DNA of 64,000 nucleotides from Rhynchopus euleeides (taxonomy: Eukaryota > Euglenozoa > Diplonemea > Diplonemida > Diplonemidae): the NCBI GenBank assembly GCA_963210315.1, contig OY723322.1, positions 372,001 to 436,000 on the forward strand. The letters run 5' to 3'. This document shows, in pieces, positions 30,685 to 40,772 of this stretch. Both the position numbers and the translations under genes were made by a program. The notes below the pieces were generated by a model that worked only from the letters and a program-made list of their open reading frames with translations, was not told the origin of the DNA and searched no databases. Each line of letters starts with the position of its first letter. Positions within the stretch are counted from its first letter, which is position 1.

Positions 30685-32004
30685 CCCACCCTGCGTGGTG
30701 GTGTGGTGTCGGCGTGAGAGGAAACAGAGACACAGAGGGAGGGAGGGAGGGGGGTAGAGCAAAACCCACGTGTGGGGGGGCGGGGGGTGGGGCCGGTCAT
30801 CCGTGCGTCGTGTGTTTGCAGTGTCATCGGTCATGTAGGTTAAATCCGGGAATGGAAAAGACAGGCCGCGGGGGGGCGGCAGTGGCAGCGTACGGCCGTA
30901 CGGTACGCGTACGCGTACGCGCACGCTTACGCCGTACGCACTTTCTGAAAACCGCGCTACGCAGAATTTCCGTACGTCTGGTATTACAGGTCTCTCACAC
31001 ACCCAGCGGGTGGCTGAGCCCTGGCCTTTGCTCCTGCCTTTCACAGATGGTTCCTTGCCGTGCATGTGGCGAATAACTCGCAACACCTGCAAGTACACCC
31101 GCAAGCATACTGCAGAAGGTCCCACTTCCGACTGGAAGGCTCGAAGGCTGCCGCTGGTACACCTGAGTTTTTCTGTCGGATTTGGCGTGCGGCCATGGCC
31201 GTCGCCTGTGATCCATAGACTGCCGTACGCAGCGCCGTACGTGTACGCGTACGCCGTGCGCACTTCTGAAAAACGCTGCGTACGCGTACGCAGCCACCCT
31301 GCCCTGGGGGGGGGGGGGGGGGGGGATCCACGCACACGTTTGTGGGTATGTGTCAGGAGAGGGGGGAAGAGAAAATCCTCCACCACGAAGGGTGTGGGGA
31401 GGGGAAGGGCGGTCCGAAGGGGTGCTAGAGCCCGTGGTGCCGCAAGGAGCAGTGTATGCAGAGATGATGCAAAGTGGGTTAGGGAACTTTGCTGCGTTGG
31501 ATCTCGGGGAAACACGGTGCTGTGTCGCTGTCGCAGGGTCCTGGGGTTTTCAACTCGCCAGACGGGTCTAACCACCCAGATTATGAGGGGGGGGTCAAAG
31601 CGTGCCGCCCAACTGTTCTGAACTGAGGCCATCAACCCTTTGATTTGTCTTGAGGTCCGGTTTCGGACAGTTACTCCAAAAGCTTAAGTTTCGGGCCTGT
31701 GATGGGGTCCGAAACGTGTCGCGTATTTCAGGTCTGACAAAACAAGCCGGGTAGGGGCAGGTGTGTGGAAAGAGGAAAGTTCAACAAGCAGTTCGGAAAA
31801 TACGACACATTCGATACATCGCTTGCTGCATTTCACTCACCCACCAACATATAGCGCCAAGACACACCATCCCGCTGTGTGATGCAATGGCAAATGGCCG
31901 CCCGATGAAACAGTGGGTGGTCAATCAAGAGGGAAGGGAATGGGGCAACTACACGATGCAGTCCAAACGAAACACCCTCTGCCTTGTCGAACACACTGCC
32001 TGCA
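30685..32004. other. Intergenic with CGTACG repeats
   Basis: No gene recognised. Two direct copies of a motif of about 50 bp (30919-30965 and 31236-31285) contain GTACGCGTACGC-type palindromes followed by GCACTTCTGAAAA. A G run lies at 31309-31326. Confidence 0.6.
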
Positions 32005-35000
32005 TCACTCCTCCCTGTTACGCTGCCTCAGGGTGTTGCTGGGTGTGATGCCTGCAATACCGGCGGACACCGTCACGTCGTCCCGCTGCATAATGCTGTT
32101 GCTGAACTTCCGCAGCAGCTCCAGGAGCTTTGGCATATCCGCTGCGGTGTTGACCTGCCGCCCAGGGTCATGGTGCTGCAGGCGGTACAGATCCCTGTCG
32201 CACGGACAGAAGCACTCACACAGCATTGAGCCAATGGGGTCGATATTCCGCCTGAAGGCCATACGATCCTTGAAGTCAGCCCTCACGTCCTCGCTGTCGA
32301 CGAGGCCCCACAGGTCTTGATACCATGCGGCACGCATCGTGAGGAACACCGGGTCACACCCCTGCAGCGCTGTGTGGTGCTCCAGCCGCATGAGGGCCAG
32401 CGACAGCTGCGAGCTGCGCACATTCCCCTCCACGAAGCTGCGCCACGGCACGGCATCCTCCAGCCACACCTCCTGCCGCGACACGAGCTTGTCGTGCACG
32501 GCAAGCAGCTCCTCCTGCACCTGGGCAGGGGTGACCTCCAGCTCATACACGTCCTCACCCCCCAGCTTGCGCAGGCGGAGCACCAGCCACGCCGTGAGGC
32601 ACAGCAGGCAGCAGGCGAAGGCGGTGCCGCCTGCGGTGGCACTGTCGCACCACTCCACCGCGAGGATGCACAAGGCTGCGCATGATGCTGCCGCATAGCA
32701 GTACACCCGCCACAGCTGGAAGCAGTCGGCAGACACACAGCGCTCCACCCGGAACACGGAGGGGAACATCTGCGTCCAGCCCGCACACCACACGCCGCAG
32801 AGGGCCACGGCGAGGCAGGCTGCAGTTGGGGAGGGACGGGCGAACACCGCCACCACCGTGCCGACTGCCAGGGCAAAGCGGATGAAGCTTTCGTAGAGGT
32901 CCAGCGTCACGATGTCCAGCACCGCTGCCCGAGCCGTGGAGTACTCCGGGACACGCACGACAGAGGTGAAGAGGTAGAAGACAAGCATGAGCAGTGCGCG
33001 CAGCGCCCAGGTCTGGTGATCCGCCTCGGAGCACTGCTCCCCCTCGCAGCGCAGCACAAAGGGCAGCAGGTTGCCGACGATGAAGACCTGTGCCGGGTAG
33101 GCGAGAAAGGCCATGAGGTACACCCAGGCGTAGTGCTTGCAGATCACCACGTTGCTCTGGATGGCCAGCACCACCACGGGGAGGGCCACCAGCATGTAGT
33201 ACGCCGCGGTGCCTGCGGCGGCAACCCACAGCCCCGCGTCGCCCAGCAGGGCGTTGTGCGACAGCTCGCGGACCCCCGCCGCTGCTGCCGAGGCTGTGGC
33301 CTGCCCTGCGAGGGCCACCAGCCAGAGGGACTCCAACGCCGTGTAAGCAAACTGCGTCGCATTGCACCAGTTGAGCCGCACGAAGCGGCTGTGCACCAGC
33401 TCGTGGGCCTCGAGGGAGTGCCCAAGCGGGGCGGCCTTGGTAGTCTCCATGGAGGCCCTGCGCCGTGCAGGCATCCCCCTCCCCCGCCAGGCCCGCAGCG
33501 ACTCGGTGCCGAGGCTGGCAGCCATCACGGCGATGACACTCGCGAGGAAGAACCCCAGGGGGAAGGCCATGCCGCTCCGTGCAAACCGCCCTGCCAGCAG
33601 GAAGCTAGGGAGGCCGTAGAGCCAGGCGCAGGCCACAACGATCAGCAGCGCCGCCACCCAGGCCTTTTGGTTTCTGCGGAAAAAGGCCCTCTCCAGCAGC
33701 ACGCCCGGCGTGAGGAACCCCACCGCGACACACCCGACACCCCAGCGCAGGGTGCGGAAGGTACACACCAGGGTGATGATGGACACCAGGTCTGCAACCG
33801 CGAGGGCCGCGTAGTAGTCCACCACATCCCTCACCCGCTCTGCAGACCCTGTGCGGCAGGCCTCCTCGACGACGCTCATCACGAGGGGGCCTGCGTTCCG
33901 CACGCAGGCGAAGACCCACAGGGCCTTCAGGGCGCAGCCCGCGTCAGCCAGCAGCTCCGCGAAGCTGGAGAAGACGCACCGCCGCCAGCCCTCGAAGGCG
34001 GCATCCCTACGGATGCTGCGCAGCAAGGAGGGGAGGCGGTACAGCGTTGCCGCCACACAGACGGCGCAGGCACCGGCAGCTGCATCCTGGGCCAGCTCGG
34101 CCAGCTCGCTGAAGACGACACGCTTAGCCCAGGTGAGATCCCACGCGCGCGACTCTCTGCCCAGCTCTGCGATTTCCACCGCCAGCCGTGCCTCTGCAGC
34201 GGTGGTGAGGCGCTCTGCGGTGGCCTCCATCTGGGGCGCCAGAGCAGCGGACTCCCCCCGGTAGTACTCCCAGGCGTCGGCGAGAAGCTGCTCCGTCGGC
34301 TCCGGCAGCACGTTGATGCGGCACGGCTGGGACGCCACACCCTTAACCAACAGCTTGTAGTCGCGGAAGAAGCCCTGCCCCGACGGCAGCGCCGGAAGAG
34401 GCGCGTCCCCCCCCTCCCCGTCGCTCTCCGGTTCAGCTGCTGCGTTCTGCTCCTCCGATGGGACGTAGTGCTTTGCCAGCCGGTGCACCCAAGGGAAAAT
34501 GTCCTCCATCGTGCACATCAGGGGCTTGGTGCTGAGACTGTTTTTGGCTGGGCGGTGCCGCCTGCTGGGCCATTTCTCCTCCGGCGGGTGCGGCGTTTCG
34601 CCAACCAGGGATAAGGAGTGCCGGCGTGACTCCACGGCGAACGCGGTGTAGGCGGCGAGCCTCTGCGTCATGTCTGACAGCAGGAGGGTCACATCCTTGG
34701 CGAGGGCATCCTCATCGGCAGACTCGAACCCCCCGCGGAACGACGCGATGGCGTTGTAGGTGCGGTTGAATGTGTCGTAGTCCGACTCCTTCGCGTCCAG
34801 ATACGCTGTGGGGAGCTCCTCATGCATGCAGACCCACCTCGAACCCACCGGCAGGCCGTTATCCCTCAGCACGTCGCGGGGGAGGCTCACCACGGTGCCC
34901 GCAGGCACCTGCATCGCACCGGACCCCCCCTTTGCGTGGTTTGCGATGACAGCCTCCATCCTGCTGCACAGCTCATCGGGGCTGCTGTGTTCTCCCGAAA

Positions 35001-36798
35001 GGGCGCGGTTGAGGCTGTGTGCAACCCGGAGTGCCTTGCGCTTCTTCTCCGTGGCTTCTGTGGATCGGATCGCTCTGTACATCCCGTAGGCTCGCCAGGG
35101 GAACAGATGCAGCGCGACGAACAGCACTGCACCCAGGATGTCGGTCAGCAGCAGGCCCAGCTGAATTATGGCGGGTGCCGTCATGACATCGCAGAAGAGC
35201 TCGCCTTCGGTGCGGTCTGCGTTCTTCAGGAGATCTGCCGTGGTCTCGTTGCTGATGCAGTTGATGTAGTTCCCCGTGGGTGTCACGATGTATCCGGAAG
35301 ACATCTCGACGCTGTTCAGCAGGGAGCCCCCGCTCTTCGCGCAGTCGATGAGGTCCCGAAAATTCGCCTTCAGATGCATCAGCGTCCCCTCGTGCCCCTT
35401 CCCAAACTCGATGGTCAGCGAGATGTCCGAATCGAGCCCGAGGCTCGTCAGATTCTTCACGATATCCTTCTCCTTTGAATACTGGAAGTACATGGTGGTC
35501 TCAAACTCCGTCTCCCCCTCCTTGAAGTCGGCTGCAAGGAGGGCATCCCGCTTGCCCCCGGGCTGCGTCACTCCGTGGAAGGGCGTCAGGTCCAGCGGCA
35601 GGAAGCCCTGCGCAATGTAACACACGGGGGTCCCCAACACTCCCGCCAGCCTCTCCCAGAAGGGCTCATCGAGCACCAGCAGCTGCGCGTCGGTGAAGGC
35701 CAGATCGGGTGTCTTCAACCCCTTCACATGCAGCTTCAGCCCACCCTTCTCGGGGAACTCGGGGACCACGGAGGTCAGCTGGGTGTGGGGGCGCGGGTCG
35801 GCCTTCGCCTCACACAGGGCGCGTGCCGCAGACAGCGCTTTGACGAAGCGGTACACCGTGGGGAGAAGGACGAGATACGCGACAACTCCGACCAGCTCGC
35901 GGAAGGACAGAGCCATGTTCTCCAGGGCAGCGGCACGCACGTCGGAGATGAGCCCTGCACGCGAGGTGTTCGCCTTCACCGCCTTCCGCACATCGCGCGC
36001 CACGGCTGATGTGCGCAGCACCAGGGGGAAGGTGAAGAGCGCCACAACCCCGAACACGCAGAGGTCGCCCAACACAGCCAACCCCTGGCACACCCAGGTC
36101 TGCTTCTCATGCATCTTCTCATACATATCCCTCCTGGCGGCGGAGACATTGCTGCCGTAGCGGCCGTGGCTGCCGCTGCTGTTGTTCAGCGATGCCGCGC
36201 GGCTGCGCCGCTCCTCCTCAACAACAGCGAGGCGGTACCACGTCCCTACCACGACAGCGCCAAACGGCAGCAGGAGGAAATCGAGGACACCCATTGCCAT
36301 GTGACGGAGGGCAATCTCATAAAGGTGTTCATGAGAGAAGCCCCGGGTGGACAGCTCCCTGTAGACAGCCCTCCAGGTGTAGGGCGCGTGCCACACCATC
36401 AGGGTGTCCAGGGCGAGCAGGGCGATCAGGGGGATGTCGCAGAGGAAATAGGCCAGGTTCTCCCACACGTTGGCGTGGAGGTCGAAGGTGCTGTCGGTCC
36501 TGCTGCGCTTGGAGAGGGTGCGGGAGAGGTCACGGAGGAGGGAGGGCATGCGCCATGTGGGTAGCACCAGGCAGCATGCGCAGAGGGTGATTATGTCTGC
36601 GGCGCTCATGCCGAGGCAGCACATCCCCGTGACGGTGAGGCCGTTGAGGCCGGGTTCGGCTTTGGCGTATTCCCTCAGCACGAAGGGGATGCGCCACACA
36701 GCGCAGCAGCTCAGCAGGGCGCAGCATGTGGACAGCAGGGCGAGGCAGAAGCGGAACACCCACAGCACTGCCTCCGCGAGATGGACGATCGCATTCAT
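32005..36798 (-). CDS. Giant many-pass membrane protein
   Basis: 1597 aa from the Met of MNAIVHLAE, which opens a hydrophobic helix at once; the frame upstream (to 37101) is Gly/Pro low complexity. I count roughly 18-20 candidate membrane segments in two blocks, residues 1-400 and 990-1500. Between them lies a soluble part of about 500 residues, itself broken by one membrane hairpin near residue 680 (LGLLLTDILGAVLFVALHLF). Segments recur with a common plan: an acidic residue (D or E) within a hydrophobic helix, then an R/W-rich loop such as PTWRMPSLLRDLSR, HAPYTWRAVYREL and LYRLPSLLRSIRRD. This suggests growth by duplication of a helical hairpin. No transporter or channel family is recognised. 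The last 120 residues are soluble and helical. There is no intron. Confidence 0.8.
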   Translation of the reverse strand: MNAIVHLAEAVLWVFRFCLALLSTCCALLSCCAVWRIPFVLREYAKAEPGLNGLTVTGMCCLGMSAADIITLCACCLVLPTWRMPSLLRDLSRTLSKRSRTDSTFDLHANVWENLAYFLCDIPLIALLALDTLMVWHAPYTWRAVYRELSTRGFSHEHLYEIALRHMAMGVLDFLLLPFGAVVVGTWYRLAVVEEERRSRAASLNNSSGSHGRYGSNVSAARRDMYEKMHEKQTWVCQGLAVLGDLCVFGVVALFTFPLVLRTSAVARDVRKAVKANTSRAGLISDVRAAALENMALSFRELVGVVAYLVLLPTVYRFVKALSAARALCEAKADPRPHTQLTSVVPEFPEKGGLKLHVKGLKTPDLAFTDAQLLVLDEPFWERLAGVLGTPVCYIAQGFLPLDLTPFHGVTQPGGKRDALLAADFKEGETEFETTMYFQYSKEKDIVKNLTSLGLDSDISLTIEFGKGHEGTLMHLKANFRDLIDCAKSGGSLLNSVEMSSGYIVTPTGNYINCISNETTADLLKNADRTEGELFCDVMTAPAIIQLGLLLTDILGAVLFVALHLFPWRAYGMYRAIRSTEATEKKRKALRVAHSLNRALSGEHSSPDELCSRMEAVIANHAKGGSGAMQVPAGTVVSLPRDVLRDNGLPVGSRWVCMHEELPTAYLDAKESDYDTFNRTYNAIASFRGGFESADEDALAKDVTLLLSDMTQRLAAYTAFAVESRRHSLSLVGETPHPPEEKWPSRRHRPAKNSLSTKPLMCTMEDIFPWVHRLAKHYVPSEEQNAAAEPESDGEGGDAPLPALPSGQGFFRDYKLLVKGVASQPCRINVLPEPTEQLLADAWEYYRGESAALAPQMEATAERLTTAAEARLAVEIAELGRESRAWDLTWAKRVVFSELAELAQDAAAGACAVCVAATLYRLPSLLRSIRRDAAFEGWRRCVFSSFAELLADAGCALKALWVFACVRNAGPLVMSVVEEACRTGSAERVRDVVDYYAALAVADLVSIITLVCTFRTLRWGVGCVAVGFLTPGVLLERAFFRRNQKAWVAALLIVVACAWLYGLPSFLLAGRFARSGMAFPLGFFLASVIAVMAASLGTESLRAWRGRGMPARRRASMETTKAAPLGHSLEAHELVHSRFVRLNWCNATQFAYTALESLWLVALAGQATASAAAAGVRELSHNALLGDAGLWVAAAGTAAYYMLVALPVVVLAIQSNVVICKHYAWVYLMAFLAYPAQVFIVGNLLPFVLRCEGEQCSEADHQTWALRALLMLVFYLFTSVVRVPEYSTARAAVLDIVTLDLYESFIRFALAVGTVVAVFARPSPTAACLAVALCGVWCAGWTQMFPSVFRVERCVSADCFQLWRVYCYAAASCAALCILAVEWCDSATAGGTAFACCLLCLTAWLVLRLRKLGGEDVYELEVTPAQVQEELLAVHDKLVSRQEVWLEDAVPWRSFVEGNVRSSQLSLALMRLEHHTALQGCDPVFLTMRAAWYQDLWGLVDSEDVRADFKDRMAFRRNIDPIGSMLCECFCPCDRDLYRLQHHDPGRQVNTAADMPKLLELLRKFSNSIMQRDDVTVSAGIAGITPSNTLRQRNREE

Positions 36799-37149
36799 CG
36801 GGTGGTGCCCCGGACAGGCAAGGGAGAGGCGCCCACCCCTGCCACCACAACCGGTCCGTACAACACAAAGCGGCCTATTTGGGTTGGGCGTGGTGGAGCG
36901 GAGGGGTGGGGGGGGATGGGATGAAGTGTTTGAGAAGAGCAGCCGAGTGATGTGCGCATCTGAAGAGGGGAGGGGAGGGAAGGGGAGGGGAGGGGAGGGG
37001 GGTGGAATTTTTTGCCAGGTGCGGTTTTGGGGTTCTATGAAAATAACGTTCGGATCGGACCACCGCCACCATTCTCCCCCCCCCCCCCCTCCCCCAGACA
37101 CCCCACACTCAGGCCGGCTTCCCGGCAGGATCTCCGCATTTCCTTCCGC
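36799..37149. other. Short intergenic region with GGGGA repeats
   Basis: Contains AGGGG repeats at 36967-37000 and a C run at 37077-37093. No ORF of its own. Confidence 0.65.
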
Positions 37150-37839
37150 TCAGAGGAAGTTCTTTGTGATGATCTCTTTGAAGTCAGCAACCTCTTCAGC
37201 GCCGGTCCGGATGAAAGGCGCGCCAGGGCCCGCCTCAGCATCGGACAGCTCGAAGTGGGGGATGGTCTTCACACGCCCCTCGTTGCTCTTGTCCGTCTCT
37301 GTCACGAGATCCCCGAGGCGCTGCGATGCGTACACCTCCTCCAGCCCCTCCACCGGGAGGCCCACCTCTTCCACCGCAGCCTGCAGCACCGCAGGGTTGC
37401 CCACATCAAGGTTCTCCGCGAAGTACCTCCGGAAGATCGCCTCCATCAGTTCGTTCTGCTTCTCATGCCCGTGCTGCTCCAGCACATGCAGCAGCAGCTT
37501 GTGCCCCTTCATCGAGTTGCTGAGCAGCGTTCCCTTCCTCCAGTTGAACTCGACCCCCACCCCGCGCCCCCGCACCTTAACATGCTGGTCGGGGTCGGTA
37601 AGGAGCTTCTTCGCACGAGCCTTCCCAAAGGTTGTGGTGTAGTGCTTCAGCTTGTCCACACCCTCGTCGGGGATGTTGCGGTGGAGGAAATAGGGGTGCC
37701 ACTGCAGGGCGACGTGCACACGGGGCGCGCCCCCGCTGTTGAGATCTTTCACCGCGAGCTCCAGGGAGCGCTTCCCCACCCAGCACCAGGGGCAGATCAC
37801 ATCGCTGGTGATGTTCGCAACAACGCGCTTCAGAGACAT
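37150..37839 (-). CDS. DsbA/FrnE-like thioredoxin-fold oxidoreductase
   Basis: 229 aa. The N-terminal strand and SDVICPWCWVGKRSLE place it in the DsbA-like group that includes FrnE and 2-hydroxychromene-2-carboxylate isomerases. The redox motif is CPWC with Cys16 and Cys19. WHPYFLHRNIPDEG and the helical insert (GHKLLLHVLEQHG, MEAIFRRYFAENLDVGN) follow the family order. TIPHFEL near residue 194 gives the expected cis-Pro before the last strand pair. A dithiol oxidoreductase or glutathione-linked role is likely. There is no signal peptide, so it should be cytosolic. I chose the Met of MSLKRVVANI because it directly precedes the first beta strand; the open frame above it lacks family similarity. 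There is no intron. Confidence 0.9.
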   Translation of the reverse strand: MSLKRVVANITSDVICPWCWVGKRSLELAVKDLNSGGAPRVHVALQWHPYFLHRNIPDEGVDKLKHYTTTFGKARAKKLLTDPDQHVKVRGRGVGVEFNWRKGTLLSNSMKGHKLLLHVLEQHGHEKQNELMEAIFRRYFAENLDVGNPAVLQAAVEEVGLPVEGLEEVYASQRLGDLVTETDKSNEGRVKTIPHFELSDAEAGPGAPFIRTGAEEVADFKEIITKNFL

Positions 37840-38593
37840 CCTTTGGGGCGATGCCTTCGTGCAGATCACACAATATCGAGGCTCGGCCTGCCTGCTGTGG
37901 CACGGCCTCCTGGTGGCTAGAAATGGCAAGGCTTTGGCTGTTGAGGCAACTGTGGAGGCACCCCTCTGGGAGGCCTCCCTAAGGAAGATGCAGAAAAAAG
38001 ATGCCCCCCCCCCGCCACCCCTTCCCCACCCCCCCACCCCCAGAAGAAGAGATCAAAAATGGAACAACCGGCAGGGATGACTTTTGCAGGGGTGGGGGGA
38101 CGGGGTCTTGACTGGGGCCCCCAACTGCCGTGCGTCCGTCACAGAGGCTATGCGCGTGCGGGGAGGGGATAGATGGGGCCGCTGGAGGAGAAGGGCATCT
38201 TGCTTCCAGGGGTGGCTGATCCCCTCCCCCAGGGCGGGTTTTTGCAAGATATCCTCCTTGCTGCGGTGCTGTGCCTGAGAGTGGCTCGAAGGCTGTGGGG
38301 TACTGTGTGACCTCTGGACCTAGAGTGCAGAGGGGGCCGTGCAGCCCAGCTTGGAAAAACTGAGCATCTCGGCTCCCGGGGCCCTGGGTGCTGAGAACCA
38401 GCGGATTCACGTAGGCTGCGTGATGTACATCCACCCACCTGTCACTTAGCTTCACAGATCCGGCAGACATCGGCTTGGGAAAGCGTATCGCCCAGATCGA
38501 GGTTTGCATCGTGTTTGATTTTCTTGCGCAGATAGCGATTTTCTTGATAGATAGGAGAGAGAGAGAGAGAGCGAGATTGGTCGCGTTGGTTTT
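37840..38593. other. Intergenic
   Basis: No gene recognised. A GAGAGAGA tract lies at 38552-38571, near the 3' end of the PLAC8 gene. Confidence 0.55.
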
Positions 38594-39103
38594 TCATAAT
38601 TCAGCCTGCGCATCGACTTTGATGTATCCGGGCTGCACCTTCATGTTCCCCCCTTCGGGAGGCGGGTACATCACGGAGGTCGCACAGCAGGTGTACCCAG
38701 GGTTGACGCCGTTGCGGTGAAGGGTCTTGTGCATCTGGCAGAGGGCGCATTTGCTGCAGAACAGCGTGACACAGCAGTCGCCACACCCGCTGCCCGGGAT
38801 GCTGTATTTGCGTCGGATGGGCCCGCGGACAAGGCAGACGTGGCAGGCGAGTGACAGCTCGAAGAACCCCACGAAGCACATCAGGCTGTGGAGGACGCAC
38901 GAGCAGACGTTCAGGCTGTCCGGGATCCCGTTGTGGGCGTCGTGCACCCGCCCCATCGCACAGGGCATGCAGAAGAACACATCGCAGCACAGCCCGCAGT
39001 CGTCACAGCACCCGCAGATCCCAGACGCCCAGTCCTGCGGCAGGGCGCCTGCCCCTGGCAGCCCCCCGACGTTGATGCTGAACTGCGTCTCGCTCCGCCC
39101 CAT
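38594..39103 (-). CDS. PLAC8-family cysteine-rich protein
   Basis: 169 aa. The PLAC8 domain covers most of the protein. The first Cys cluster is ICGCCDDCGLCCDVFFCMPC, followed by a hydrophobic segment (VLHSLMCFVGFFELSLACHV) and the second cluster GCGDCCVTLFCSKCALCQMH. PLAC8 proteins are small membrane-associated proteins implicated in metal transport or cell-size control in plants and fungi; the biochemical role is unsettled. The start is the Met of MGRSETQF, which has GCCCCGCCCCAG just upstream on the sense strand, a possible splice acceptor. The long open frame above it is Pro/His-rich and not family-like. There is no intron. Confidence 0.9.
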   Translation of the reverse strand: MGRSETQFSINVGGLPGAGALPQDWASGICGCCDDCGLCCDVFFCMPCAMGRVHDAHNGIPDSLNVCSCVLHSLMCFVGFFELSLACHVCLVRGPIRRKYSIPGSGCGDCCVTLFCSKCALCQMHKTLHRNGVNPGYTCCATSVMYPPPEGGNMKVQPGYIKVDAQAEL

Positions 39104-39615
39104 CCTCCTGGGGCGGGGCACACCCACACCACGACCAGGGGTGGTTGCAGGGCACGAGTGCAGGGCGAAAAGAGAGGTCAATCTGCCCCTCCCGAGGGGG
39201 GAGGGGAGGCAGTGGGGGTGAGGGTGTGCGATGACTCGCCCTCTGTGGATTGTGTGTTGGATCAATGTGTGGGTGGGTCCAGACGGGGGGCCCAAAGTGC
39301 TAAGTGCGGCTGTGTGTGGCGCGCTTCAGACTGACACTTACCACATCGTAGTGCGCTGCAAGAGAAAAGGGTTTGAGGAGTGCACTAGGGCAGCGTGGTT
39401 GGAGGGGTTTGGGAGGGGGGGCAAGGCTGTCTGGAACTGGGTTATCCTGAGAGGTCGCACCTCAGATGCAGCGCGCGCTGCCTCCAACCAGCAGGGTCAG
39501 GTGTTGTGTGCTGGGAGGCACCGAGCAAGGCAGGCACCGGAAGCACGGAATCAGAAGAGGCTTGTCAGGCGCTGCCCTCACACAGAACGTCACCCACAGC
39601 ACACACACGCACAGG
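39104..39615. other. Former 3' flank of the WD40 gene, and PLAC8 leader
   Basis: No gene. The upper end (39562-39615, minus strand) would continue the WD40 reading frame for about a dozen codons to a TGA if the element at 39616-40772 were absent. Confidence 0.5.
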
Positions 39616-39974
39616 CAAGCCCTCAAGACTCTTGAAGCGGCCTGACTATTTAGTGTCTTCGTCGCAGCAAGGGGGCGATATATACCACCCTTTTTATTGA
39701 TTTCACGTGTCAGTGTTTGACTTTTTCGCAACTTCATTTCTTCCTTTTTCTCCCTCTCCAACCCCACCCGTGACACCACCAGGGTTTAGCTAGCCCTGGT
39801 CCGATTATCCCCGGTTCTTCGCTGAAGAGACGCGGCCGGGGGGAGGGGTACGAAGAGTACGCGTCGAAACCGGTGTCACGTCGTGTTGGGGAATCCTTCG
39901 GGAGTGCGATACTGAAGGGGAGGTGCTACTGCCCGTGCAGGGCGACACCGCCTTAAAACTTCATAACCACACAC
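39616..39974 (-). repeat. Terminal direct repeat, left copy
   Basis: Nearly identical to 40415-40772. It contains an internal inverted repeat GGGTTTAGCTAGCCC at about 39781. Confidence 0.9.
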
Positions 39975-40414
39975 AAACCCTCTATTCCCCCAGGCCTGAT
40001 GAGCAATCCCCCCTGCCTCATGTTGTGACTTCCTTTCTACCTTGCACAAAACATCCCATTTGCCCCTTTACTTCCTTCGAAAGTGTTGTGACTACCCCCC
40101 CTTCCCCACCCCTCGGGAGTGCCACTCCTCTGGTGGTTAAAAGTGACCCGCCGCTGTGCCTTCGGCATCTGTTGCGTGTGCCGTCGTATTCTTCCTATGC
40201 ACTAGTTATAGCTATCCGGGGGCGGCCTGCTGTCGCACCAGTGGGCTGCCCCACCTCTGCACCCTCGGTTTTAAGATGTTCACCACAGCGGAGAATGATC
40301 CCCTTCTCTGTGGCGATCGAGCCAAGCTGGACGAGGTTCGCCTTCGGGCGAAGGTCATGTGGGCGGACAAAAGGTGCCTGCTCCTGAGACTCATCAGCAA
40401 CCTGTTTCTTCCTT

Positions 40415-40772
40415 CAAGCCCTCAAGACTCTTGAAGCGGCCTGACTATTTAGTGTCTTCGTCGCAGCAAGGGGGCGATATATACCACCCTTTTTATTGAT
40501 TTCACGTGTCAGTGTTTGACTTTTTCGCAACTTCATTTCTTCCTTTTCTCCCTCTCCAACCCCACCCGTGACACCACCAGGGTTTAGCTAGCCCTGGTCC
40601 GATTATCCCCGGTTCTTCGCTGAAGAGACGCGGCCGGGGGGAGGGGTACGAAGAGTACGCGTCGAAACCGGTGTCACGTCGTGTTGGGGAATCCTTCGGG
40701 AGTGCGATACTGAAGGGGAGGTGCTACTGCCCGTGCAGGGCGACACCGCCTTAAAACTTTATAACCACACAC
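40415..40772 (-). repeat. Terminal direct repeat, right copy
   Basis: Nearly identical to 39616-39974. Its outermost 14 bp overlap the 3' end of the WD40 reading frame and include the TAA stop. Confidence 0.9.

Larger units (their letters stand above)
39616..40772 (-). mobile_element. 1.16-kb element with long terminal direct repeats (TRIM-like)
   Basis: Two direct repeats of 359 and 358 bp (39616-39974 and 40415-40772) differ by one T in a run and one C/T change. They enclose 440 bp without a useful ORF. GCACAGG occurs immediately outside both ends (39609-39615 and 40773-40779), a probable target duplication. Read on the minus strand the repeat starts TGTGTGG, and a purine tract (GGGGGAATAGAGGG) precedes the downstream repeat, as a polypurine tract would. 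No TG-to-CA termini or clear primer-binding site are present. The best reading is a small non-autonomous LTR retroelement of recent age. Confidence 0.65.

Noticed and set aside
30685-31635. Extending the SAM protein start to 31635
   Set aside because: The added 317 codons cover G runs and CGTACG repeats and give low-complexity protein; the Met at 30684 is a better start.
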